Origin: Chaenocephalus aceratus
Taxonomy: Eukaryota; Chordata; Actinopteri; Perciformes; Channichthyidae
Length of the DNA stretch: 64,000 nucleotides
Direction: 5' to 3'
Assembly: GCA_023974075.1 (NCBI GenBank)
Contig: JAMFTG010000154.1
Coordinates: forward strand, 1 to 64,000
The translations under genes were made by a program, and so were the position numbers. Under the pieces are notes generated by a model. It had not been told where the DNA came from, searched no databases, and was given only the letters and a program-made list of their open reading frames with translations. Below are positions 31,548-43,603 of this stretch, one piece after another (position 1 is the stretch's first letter; each line of letters starts with the position of its first letter).

Positions 31548-34031
31548 ATATATTAAGAGCACTTTAAGAAGAACCACCAACTAAGCAAGGTAATGAGCCT
31601 GTGAACTTCATCTTCTAGTTTCTGCATGGCTCTGCTGCTCACAGGAGCTGAACCAAACAGATAAAGACTAATGAATTTGTTGTTCCCACTTAAATGGTAA
31701 GCAAAAAGTTGTTTCAAATGTATGAGAAGCATCCAATGCACAGGGAAAGACATTTCCACGAGAATGTCATAGAAAACATGAAGATATTTTACATAGAGAC
31801 TTTATTAGAATTACACAACAGGACAGAGAAAAAAGCAAAGTCCTACCAGATGGATAGTCACCCAGTTGTAAATATGTATGTATAACTGTGTGTCTGTGCC
31901 TGAGAGAGACAAAGACACAGAGACAGACCAGAAAAAGATTAAATGTGCATCAGCCCGGCATGAGGATTACCGGTTTGATTTTTTTGGGATATACAGCAGC
32001 CAGCATTAAATATCTAAGATCACTTGTAACAAATGGCAAAACATTTACCTCCACTTTATAATGCTGGCTCCTACGTTGACGAACGCACACACACACACTT
32101 TTTCCATACTTAGAATATACAAATGCTATCCAGATGATCCTCACACCGAGAGATAGCAAATCCCTTCTGTCAGAAAAAATAAATAATGTCTGTAATGACA
32201 ATCATAATAGCAATAAATCTGCACTGTCATAAGGGAGGCAGACCTGTTGAACCTCCTCCATCCAGAGCATAAACCAGAATGGAAGACTACACATTCCAAA
32301 GAACAAATCAACATTAAAGGCCTTTTTAGCGTCTTAGCAGCACAAAAACACATGTCAAGATAACAGACAGTAGCCAAGAGAACCAAATCTACTTTTTTTC
32401 CACAGATTGTTTTCTCAAAGTTGTCACTGTTTCAGGAAGGACAATTGTCCCTCTAAGCTCATGTATTTTCCATAGAAGAGGAAACAAGGCTGCCAAATGC
32501 ATTCATCTGCAGCTCTCGTTTCCCCTCAAAAAATAGTGACTCATGTATGGGCACAGTAAATGCATGAAGGACATACACACATACACACACAGACATACAC
32601 ATACAGTAGACTCAAAACACACTTAAGGCAATGGTGACCTGGCAACTGTGGCCATTGAAGCAGATCTAAAATGCACCCTTGTATGCTTCTCTAACCCTTC
32701 ATCCATGTTCATCCCAAGTTAGCCTGTGGCCTAAACAATCTGCTTTGGGAACATGACAGATCACTGAAACACAAGATTAGGTCTTCTCTTCGCAAAACAC
32801 ACACATATACAAGAGAGTAATTAGTTTCATATTGTAACACCTTATTTATGTACTATTAAGATACTATAGTGTACTGTGTATATCAATAAGGATACAGCTG
32901 AGCAGGTACAATATATATTTGCATGTTGTTGAACAAGACTTGTGTCTCCACATATTGTCGCTGACATTCACAGGATGACGGCTGCACTAATCCTAAATCC
33001 GCCCCAGAGACGGTAAACATCCTCACTAATGAAAGAATACCCAGACGACACTATCTAAAATCCTCATCATTATGTTCCACGATATTATTCCTGCTCTCAC
33101 TCTTATTGACATGATGGCTGAAATGAATGACACATATTTCTTAAGATACAACCCTGAAGACTTTATTAAAAAACATAACTCACGGAGCAACTTGCTGCAC
33201 ATGTGAATGAGAGCTGTCAATTCTCCCCATCTCATGGACTCGACATCAACAAAGACCTTTTTGACAGGCTTAGAAAAAGGCAGCATTGTGTTATGGTGCA
33301 CACATTGGAAAATTAAACCTTTGTTTTTCCAGAACTGAGCTTCTTATTTCACAAATAAATGTGTACAATTAATTTCCAAAGAGCACGGCTGGCTTACCTT
33401 CCATGCAAAGCTGGAAACTATCCTGGGTCTCCAGACACTTTTTGGGCTGTGTGGCTATGGTAATTCGAATAATTGAAAATGTGTTTGTAAATGATGCACC
33501 ACAAAAGTACAATATTAACAAAGCTACGTCCTGCTCTATAAGCTAATATTGTGGCCATCTTGAAAAATGGCCTTCTACTTTTAGTGCTTTCTTTTTTAGT
33601 TGATAATAATTATTAATAGTATTACTGTATGATGTTATAAAACGAAATACCATAAGCACACCTTTTTTTTAGGATCGATCCTACAGTACCTCTGCTCTAC
33701 TGGTTGCACTGGACACAACTTTAAAGGTCCAATTTATAACATTCAGAAAATAAATAAAGCAGCAAAAAACGGTGCTCTGTAAACATATAGAGGGGTAATG
33801 GAGCCCTGAGCAGAAAATTAAGTCACATTGCCTCTGTGTGTTGTAATCCCAGTTTCTCTGAGAAGAGATCTGCTACTGCAAAAGTAACTTCATTAACAAA
33901 AACCTTCAGTTTAATGGAAACAAGCTGAATCTAATACCAACAGAAACAATTCAGTTCAGAGGGATATTTGCAATTCTGACCAAACTTCTTCATTCCTCAT
34001 TGTACCACTGCTGAGTGGATGTGTCCTGAAT
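31548..34031. other. No gene seen
   Basis: Mostly single-copy-looking DNA with no credible open frame. AAAGGTCCAATTTATAAC at 33722 resembles the start of another TTAA-type MITE whose other end I could not place. Confidence 0.4.
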
Positions 34032-36696
34032 CAACACATCCTCACTCCCAGGTCGGCCTATGTTGACGTTATGTCAAGTCCCCTGCCGGCTTTTTCCAAC
34101 GCAAGGGGGGGGGCCTTAGCGTCCATTTTCAACGCAAGGGGGGGGGCCTTAGCGTCCATTTTCAGCTTTCCGGGATGTCCATGTGCTTCTATGGACGCTC
34201 ATGGAAGCACGGCATTCGTTTGTGTCGACTGCCCTTAAAGGCAATGTGAGCGTCCATTCTCATTGGATAGCGGAGAATTGTACACCCGGAAGTAAATATT
34301 CCCCTTACTGACGATTGATTTTACAGTGATATCTGCACTACTCATCGACTAAAAAACACCAGATTATCCTTGTTAATTACACAACATTGATTGGTTTAAA
34401 TTGTGTGCAATGCTTTTGTATTTTTCCCCTTCGATTCGGAGAAACAAATCTTTTTTCGGAGTAAAGGATGGCAGAAGACACTACACTACCCAGAATCCCC
34501 AGCTATCATTTCTCCCTGCAGAAAAAGAAAACATGGCCGAACTTCGTTTTATTCTGGGTGTAAAATGCCTATTTTAAAGTTAGTTTGGCCATTAAAATGC
34601 GTTTTGATGTCATTTGATGCGAGAAATATGAGTTGTTATTTCAGATTATGTGTGCAGTGGATGTACATGATCTTTAGTTTGCTAGTTATTACGAAGAAAT
34701 TGCGTCCAACGTTTTCATTGTTACCAAGGTGGTTGCTAGGGACGCTGCTATCGATATTATTTCTGTTATGTTGTGTAACTGTTTAATGGTGTTATCTTTA
34801 TTGCTACCCCCTTCCCCGTCAATGTATAGTGTTGGTCCACAGCGCAAACATATTAGTTTAACAAAATCCGCATCTAAAGACACGTTATTTCCCCCTGTGC
34901 AATTCCAGTCTCACATCTCACAGCACATCGTCATTAACAAATACCGGAAACAGACCGAAAACATTTTAAAAAAATAAAATAATACCTTATTCCGAGTGTG
35001 CTTGCTTTTCTCTTTGAAAGTCATCACATAACGGCATTGTAATACACGGTTCGGCTGCATTAAATATTACATATCTGCCGTAGTTCTGTATTTATAGCCC
35101 TGATGAGAAGACAAACATGAGGAACTTAAAACGTGACGTGGATCATAAATATATCAGCCATTAAACAACATCTTACATTTCTTTTCACACAATACGTCTC
35201 CTTGCAGTATCAACACTAATTCGGCTCACTTTTATATTTGATCCAATTGGTAGATAGGCTGTATTTACACCATAAAGGTGCACAGATGATATAAAGAGAC
35301 ACCTGGTGGTTAAAGCATGTTATTGAATTTCATTATTTTTATTATTAGATATTAATAGGATCCCTATAAAGTATATTCATTACTCGTTATTCTCTACTAA
35401 TAGTTAATTAAAGACTGTATATAATGACTATTTTGCACATCCCGTTCAAGATTTCAAGATGTTCTAAGGTTTATTGACATATCATATATAGGCCTACACA
35501 ACTATGCACTGAATGAAAAACTTGGGTCGCAGGTTCCTCAACAGTGCATTACAAGACATCTATCAATATGTGTGCATACCTCCAGCAATGTTAACTATGT
35601 TGAAGCACTTATTTTAACTGATATTATACATAATGTATTATACTCTTATGATGTATGCAGATATTTCATCTCCGGCCTTGTCAGGTATTGAACAATCAAT
35701 AAATAAAGAACACAGAATTGTTAAATATAAAACACAGAATTTGTGTGATTATACTAAATGATTTTCAAATAAACACCACTGCATATTTAACTGTTACACA
35801 TGCTGATGTAACGCAAATGTTCCAACTTGGGATCAATAAAGTATATCTTATCTTAAGCTGATCGATGGCTACTGCCATATTTGCAAAATGTGCCTCTGAA
35901 CCTTGACAAGTGCATGTTTCAGGCTTATCAATTAATGTAATGTAATGTAATCAATTAACAACAGGAGGGGTCACAAACATAAATCCAGCTGTTAAATAAA
36001 GCTCTTCTGACCTTAGCTGGCGTGTGGGTATATATATTAATACTGCCCATTATGGGCACCAGCAATTTTCACCCATTTATTAATTATATGTTTTAAATGT
36101 GAGTGTTTCCTGTCCCCTAAACCTCCAGGGATGTACACAGTTTAATACTGGCAACTTCTTATTATGGGAAATACGAAAACGTCTTTTAAAACTACAACTC
36201 CCAGTAGAGACGTGCCATAGAGAACATGTTGCGAAACAGAATAGCCAGCATGTGTAGTTCTGGGGACGGGGTGGGGGAGGGGGGGACGCGGTGGACCCGT
36301 TCAAATCCAGTTTTGAACAGTCTGCCGTGGTTCCATCCCATTTCAAGTGCTGTTCGAGGCTCGGTAACCCTCGGAGCACACTCTCCAATCACAGAGCTTG
36401 AGGACTATCACGGGGTTTGTCAAACAGAGCACATGGCGTAGTCCAAACGATAGCTGGGGATTCTGGGTAGTGTAGTGTCTTCATTGCCTTTAAGGGCAGT
36501 TGACACAAACGAATGCCGTGCTTCCATGAGCGTCCATAGAAGCACATGGACATCCCGGAAAGCTGAAAATGGACGCTAAGGCCCCCCCCCTTGCGTTGAA
36601 AATGGACGCTAAGGCCCCCCCCCTTGCGTTGGAAAAAGCCGGCAGGGGACTTGACATAACGTCAACATAGGCCGACCTGGGAGTGAGGATGTGTTG
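34032..36696 (+). mobile_element. Palindromic transposon family P, full copy A, 7-bp TSD CCTGAAT
   Basis: The ends CAACACATCCTCACTCCC (34032) and its complement (ending 36696) start inverted arms of over 220 bp that look identical, including a 33-bp tandem duplication holding a run of nine Gs in every unit. The 7-bp duplication CCTGAAT flanks the element (34025-34031, 36697-36703). The core carries palindromic blocks (CTACACTACCCAGAATCCCC near 34481 and its complement near 36455) and a LINE-like tail GGGATCAATAAAGTATATC (35832). No transposase. A 7-bp duplication does not fit the common fish superfamilies (hAT 8, Mutator 9, TTAA 4, Tc1 2). Copy B is at 53494-56270. Confidence 0.9.
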
Positions 36697-39600
36697 CCTG
36701 AATACACCTGCCTGTGCAGCCAATTTAAGCAATTGTGCTCCTCAAATATCAGCTTTGCTCACATTAATCAATTATGACCCTGCCAACACTTCTGTCCCAG
36801 AGGCTCTCTCGGCAACACCTGTGGACGCCCTTATCATCCATGAGCAGCTCTCCTCCAGAGTGCAGCCACTCCATGTCAGTGACACTTGTGTCAAAGAACA
36901 AAGGAATATTTATTGTAACAAATGGTTACACTTTTATTTGGAGGCACAGCTTTGCTCATAAAGGTACTCTGAAATCCAAACAGTGGTGAGAGCTTCAGAG
37001 AATCCAATAAAGCACCTGACAGCCTAACAGACACTGGGAAATGGGAACACATAAAGCTAAATTTAAGAAATGCCATCCTCAAGCCCGGTGATAGGAAGCT
37101 AACAGAGAAGAGAGCAGGGTGGTAAAGGGACAAATATCAATCAACATAACCAATAACAGCTTGATGTAGTCTTTGTGAAGAGGAAAGGGTAGTTTAAACT
37201 GCAGCAGGTGCATAATAATCACAAACAAGAGTAAGTGCTTGTCAGTTTATAAAGGCTACCTTGTCTGAACATGATTGATTACTCGTGTGAACGTGAGAAG
37301 GATTCTTGATAATAGTCGGCCAACAAAACCACATTTTCATTTGTCCAGCTTTTGCGATAGCTCACATGTCTGTAGTATTTCAAACGTAACTTTAAATCTT
37401 CAGTAATCATTGTTTTGAGCTGAAGGGGAACAAGCTGCAAATAAAACATTGATATAGTATCATCTTAAAAAGTTGATATGGGTAACAAGCAGCTGGCTTA
37501 TAGACATCGAGCAGAAACAGAGCAACATTAGCATTCATTGGGAGTTATTTTTGTAGTCACCTATAGGTCCAATATTTGCTTTCCTCATAGCTTGGTTTTG
37601 GTCTCCATCAACTCCTGAGGGAAATATCTGCAAATATCTTAAGCGCCTATATTCTCCTCTATGTTCACCAAATAAACACTAACTTTGTCTGTTTGCTGTT
37701 TGGTGCTGAGCAGCCGGTTTTTTTTTTTTAAAGTATTGTTATTTTAGGAAAACAGCTACCAGCTGTTCTTTGTTGATAAGTGCAGGATTATGGGCTGTAA
37801 AGGCAAACAAATATGATCCAAAACATGCAAAACCTCTCTGTGAGGGAAGCTCCAGTGATGGGCAGGTATTCTCTGTGTTTTGTCAATAGAAATGTTTTTA
37901 CCTTTTGCAGTTTTTAAACCATGGCGCCCGTAGGAATAATAATTATTGGCACATGCGTGTAATTGGTCGGGAGCTAGTGCATAATAACCAGTTCAAGCTG
38001 GAGTACTCTTTGTAGGTGTGTGTGTTTGTGGCAACTGGATGATGTGGTGAGGATTGCGGAGCAAGTCATAACGTCTAACAGCCTTTATGACACTGCAGGG
38101 AAATCAGCTTCTTCTGGCACTCTGCAAAATAAAAAATACTTTCCAACTGTCACTGATAAACAACAACAAATGCCGGTGTTTCCTAGAAAAGCAACTACTG
38201 TAGCAGACACACAATGACTTCCTGTCTGCCTTTTTACTGCAAGGGAACTTCAATCACTGTGACAAATTAAAATGTTCTGATTTCACAGGAGGACATTGTG
38301 ATCAGAACATAGAAATTACAGAGCACAAAAGATCTCACTTGTTTTCACTGTCGGTTCATATTTACAGTTTGATTCATAAGCCCTTCATACAAAGGCTTTT
38401 CAACACAGGCCCATCAAGCCCAGAGACAATGAGATCAGCTAATGAATGAGTGCCTCTTGTGTTTAAAGATGATTGGGCCTGGGTCTGCACAGTGAGACAA
38501 AGGGAAGGTATATATTATGTTCTGGCTGTCACTCATCACTTGACATAAGCTTGACACTCTGGAGACATGTGATGGTAAAGTTGTCTCAGTATAAAGCAAG
38601 AGGAGAAGGAACTGCAGATATTAAATGATTAGCACAGAAGGCTAATATGTTATTGTCTCTATCTAAGTTTGTCAATTAGCTTTATTCTGCTGTGTTTTAC
38701 ATTATACAGATTGAGGTTTTGGCTGATTAGAGTATGTCTCTCTGTAGTTGAGTCTACTAAAAAATACTTCACTATGATGTATATGTTAAACACAAAGGGA
38801 AATGTGCACACAATAAACCACAAAAGCTGAAGGTCAATCTAGAATATACAAGAAAAATGCTCAGTAAGGCAAGCCATTCATCTATTAGTAGTTGAGAGGC
38901 TGACAGCATTGTGCTTTGGTGCACTCAGCCTGGCAGGGTTCGGGTTGTAACACAATTACTGTGAGGTGAGCAGGGGAGACAGAGTCAGACACGCCACACA
39001 GGGCACGAAGAAAAGAGAAAAGAGACATTTTGTCGCCGTTGCCTGCTGTTCACAGGGACTGCACGTTTCTGGATTCTCAATGAACTTATCTGGCTTTACC
39101 CTCAATTACTGTAAGGCTGCAGTGAACATTGTTAATATAAAAACCCCCTTTCATATTGTCATACAGCATGAATATAGTAACTTATACAATCCTATTAGTA
39201 CCATTTACTGTTTCTAAAATGCAGAGCCTGCTCCTGGTGACTTCATCAAAGTTTTCATTTGTTTTAAATATTTTTTTCAATACCATTATCCAGTATATTC
39301 TCTTGTACTCTGACCAATATTTCAACGTTCTCCACAAAGTGATACAGTAGGTAATATGTACTACCCTCAAACTAAATTCCCTCACATGAAAAATAAACAC
39401 AGTTCAAGTCAACAAGAGTCAAGTCAACTTTCTCATATTTGCTACCATGTAAAACTGCAATGACATACATTACTAACTAACATTGCAGCACACAAAACCG
39501 GCACTAAAAATAAGAAAAAATACAAAGTTGGCTAGCATACAGATTACAACCACGACGCAAGGCATCACCACTGCCTATCTTAGATCTTTATACCACCTAT

Positions 39601-40325
39601 ACAAGTCTTTTCTTCACCTGTGGAACCATGTAGCTGACAACACACTGATATATCACGTCCCATTAGGAGAGAAAACTTCCTATGAGGATTTTCACTTTGA
39701 GTCTTTAAACTCAACTTCCACAACCATATAAGTTTCAATCCGCCTGTTATGGTGCCAGTGATGAGTGAGACTCATCAACTGTAGACAGATTTAATATAGT
39801 ATTTAGAACCAGGCACTTAGTCAACAAGGCAATTGCATTACTATCATAAACTCGGATAAACAACTAACAGCAAAGTATACATAAACACCATATCAAATTG
39901 ACATAGCACCATGCCTTCCTATTTGTATAGCTTCACACATTACAAGTTGTCAAGCTGCCACCAGAGCATATCATACAGCCCACCACACACACATACACAC
40001 CTACACTCTCACACACACACGTCCCACCGTTAACATCTAAGCAAATCATTTGTCCTTGGTCCAGTCCAACAAGACATAACTGTACTCCATTTTTGTGTGC
40101 TTTTTTAAACATAGCTATGTAGGTTGGACTGGGTAAATCATCTTTGTGTAACTTATACTGTATACATATATAACTTTACTCTCATTCATGATTGATGCTT
40201 CTATAATGATATCTATATGGCCTGTTTTTTCCATGTTATGTCTTCAGCGCAGAATTCTCCTAAACAAACAGGAAGCAGGGTGCTGTGTTGCCGTAGTAAC
40301 TGGATTGTGGCTTCATCGATCTGCC
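36697..40325. other. No gene; includes the 3' UTR side of the receptor gene
   Basis: No credible open frame. The receptor stop codon is at 40326, so DNA leftward of it must hold the 3' UTR on the minus strand. I could not identify a convincing polyadenylation signal. Otherwise single-copy AT-rich DNA. Confidence 0.45.
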
Positions 40326-40867
40326 TCAGCAGGTTCCCATGGTGCTGACTGTAGTGTAACTAAACTTTGACATGGATGCCCCGGTTGCCATAACGTCCTC
40401 CTCGTTGTCCCGTAGCCCATGGCGGCGGCGGCGATGGCAAGGTGCAGCGCAGCACGAGAACGTGGCTAGCAGAGCTTTTCGGAAACGTGTGTTCATGAAG
40501 CAGTAAATAATGGGGTTGACGCAGGCAGAAGTGTAACCCAACAAATGGATGAAAGCGATGGGAGCGCCTGTGAGGGCATGTCTGGCCGAGACTTTATCGA
40601 ACGCTTTCCAGGTGTTGACACAGAACAGCGGCATCCAGCAGAGAAAGAAAAGGACAACAATGACCACCAGCATGCGGATGACTCGCTTCTTGGCCTCCAG
40701 CTTGGCTTCAGAGGTGTTGCTGCGTGGTCTTTCGGCCTTGTTTGCCCTGACATTTGTAGCCATGGTGGACATCTCCATAGAGGGTGGCCGCTGGACGACA
40801 TTAACGTAGCAACCATCTCCATCATCCCTACCGGTGGACACAGCAGAGGTCAGTCCATTCTTCACAT
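40326..40867 (-). CDS. cckbr: cckbr exon 5: intracellular loop 3, TM6, TM7, C-terminus
   Basis: Acceptor CTCCCATACAG; the joined codon gives D, then VKNGLTSAVSTGRDDGDGCY, the basic loop end and EAKKRVIRMLVVIVVLFF into CWMPLFCVNTW (TM6). TM7 is FIHLLGYTSACVNPIIYCFM, followed by FRKALLATFSCCAAPC (likely helix 8 and palmitoylated Cys) and SKFSYTTVSTMGTC before the TGA at 40328-40326. GDGCYV in loop 3 is shared with mammalian CCK receptors. Confidence 0.95.
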
Positions 40868-43506
40868 CTGTATGGGAGAGCAGAGCAAAAAAGGTTGTTT
40901 AAACTGAATGTAGCAAGTACATACACTTCTGTATTGTATGTACAAACTATTTATTTTACTTTACTAGGTAGACTCCCAGATCCAGCCACTCCCTCACCTT
41001 CAATTACCCCTTTTTCGCCTTTCCCATCACCTGACCTTTCCCACCCACATACTCACCTGTTAGAAATCGACCAGAGGAACCGTGTGACCTACAGTCTGGC
41101 TCTGTGATAACACATGCACCCATCTGTATGGCTAGTCTAACGTCAATCACAGCTCTTCAAATAGCAGCTGCTCAGCTTAATAGATACACAAGGGAAGCAA
41201 GTACTCACAAGAACTATTAAGGTATAAACCACTCTCACATTTTCCAAAAGGTTATTTTTAGAAATTCTTAATCCTTCTTCCCCCTTTTTTCCTCTGTGAG
41301 ACCAAACAGATGGTGATGTCCAGGCCCGCAGCTGCCAGCCAATCCATCCTCTAATGAAGCACCGACAAATTCACTCCCTGCTGCTTTCACCCGAGACACA
41401 CTCTCATATGCTCACAAAAGGTTATGTTCCACTTAACCTGCACACATTACAATGATTGTAGCAGTAATGAAATTGTTGTGATTAAAATAAAATGCTACAT
41501 CGTTCACATGAATAGAAAAAAAACATTATCTTCTGGTTGCTATTATGTATAAATTACATTGCAATCAAAACGTCAGCTTTTTAAGAAAAACTGTATTTCC
41601 TCTATACATCTTTAGAGGTCAGAAGAAAGCTGTGAGTGTTGTTGTCAGTGCCTTGTTTTCGTCAAGTGTGTTGAGATATTGCCAATGATAGGATAAGGAT
41701 TAACAAGTTGGCTACTTCTGTGATTTGTTTTGTTTTTTCATTACAAAATGTAGTAGAGAAAAGAACCGGAGTGCTGTACCTGCATGGGTCACCTTCGCAT
41801 TTTTATGAAGTCCAAGTCTTATTTTCCAACAGCTTGAAAAATCTTTCTGCTCCCGTCCTTCTACATCCTTTCTTTCCTCTGAGAAAGGGTAACACATGGC
41901 ATCATATCAGTTCACATGGATTGACTTCTTTGTTGAAAATGTTTCTCATCATTCTTTTTTTAAGTCATCTCTCTACATGTAGGACAATAACTGGTTGTAA
42001 TTTCGGTTTGAGAAACAAAAACATTTTAGGTTGTGAATCCATGCATGCAAATTAACAGGCTTACATTTGTCTATAATTTCTGTCTGTCTATCTTTCTGTC
42101 CCAACTACCCGTTTGTCTTTGCGTCACCTAGCTGAAAGATAAGGTCATACTTCTGGAGTCTTAACATTCGCTGTTTTTACTCAATGCTGTATTTTTGGGG
42201 TCAATGTTATTCATTGACTGTTGCCTGTCAGAATCAGAATCAGAATACCTTTATTAGTCCCACAGAGGGGACATTTGCATCTTTACAGCAGGAAAGAGCT
42301 ACAGACAGCTTAATGTTACTTATGTTAAGAAAAAAGTACTAAGTTATGATATAATATAAAAAATATAATATAAAAAAGTAAAAGAAAAAATACTTTCCAA
42401 AATACAAATCCTGTAACAGTTCTTAGAATTTAGCAGCCAGGTATAATATATTACACAGTTATTAATGGCTTATGTATATAATGTAATGTATATATTGCAC
42501 ATATGGCACATATTGCACATATGCACATATTGCACATATTGCACATATGGCACATATTGCACATATTGCACATGTGGCACATATTGCCATATGGCACATA
42601 TTGCACATGATGGTATTTAACTGCAGCAAGTTACACAATTTACAAGATACAAAATGCAAAAAAAAACACACCTTGTAACGGTTCTAAGGATTAGCAGCCA
42701 GTTATAAATTACACAGTTATTAACGGTATATATATATATTGCACATATAGCACACTGTGAAGCGCTGTGAACTTGATAGCCCTCATTTAAGCTGTACCCT
42801 ACAATTGTGTGTGTTGTCTCTATGTTTAGTGTGCATGGACTCACCAGTAGAGTCTTTTTTGTGGCCCATCTCAAACTGGATGCCTCTGTAAAGTTCCCTA
42901 GAGATCAGTCCATAGGCTACAATCATCACCAGCCCTGGGATTGCAAACAGCACAAGCAGCAGCAGAATGTACCTAAAAGACACAAGAGAGGGGTTAAGAT
43001 GTGCATTATTCAGGCATTCATGTAGCCACAGTTTTCTACCCTTTAATCTCTAACTGTATAATCTCTATCTGTAAATTAAAAATATTGGATATTCAGATAA
43101 TATTTCCAAAATCCTCAGAGACTTTTCAAACTATTTTGATGAAAAACTATTGGCTGTTTTCCTGATGTCAGAAACGACATTACATGTAACTTTTCATTCA
43201 TCTAATACTTAGCACAAGTATATGCTTTCAATAAGTTTACCTTGCTAAGCTTGTAAGACTTTAAATTACAATATATTTACAGTGTTATTATCTTTAGAAT
43301 TTTCTCACAAAAAACACATTCATATTTTGTATTGCATTGCACAATATTTAATTTCCAGTGTGTCTGGATCGAAAATAGCCAGGTTGCATCTTGGGTAACA
43401 GGTACAAATATTTTGCATGGGCTAAAATGCCAATCATGAACCACACCCTAAACAGGGACTTTGGTTTTTCTCTCTCTCTCTCCTTGCTCTTTTGCTTTCA
43501 AGCTTT

Positions 43507-43603
<97 letters not shown>

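Noticed and set aside
34403..34786. 127-codon open frame with hydrophobic stretches
   Set aside because: It lies inside transposon family P; the matching region of copy B has frame changes, and no protein family is recognised.
42480..42612. CRISPR-like array
   Set aside because: Units of 9-12 bp run head to tail without spacers, in a vertebrate intron; a minisatellite.
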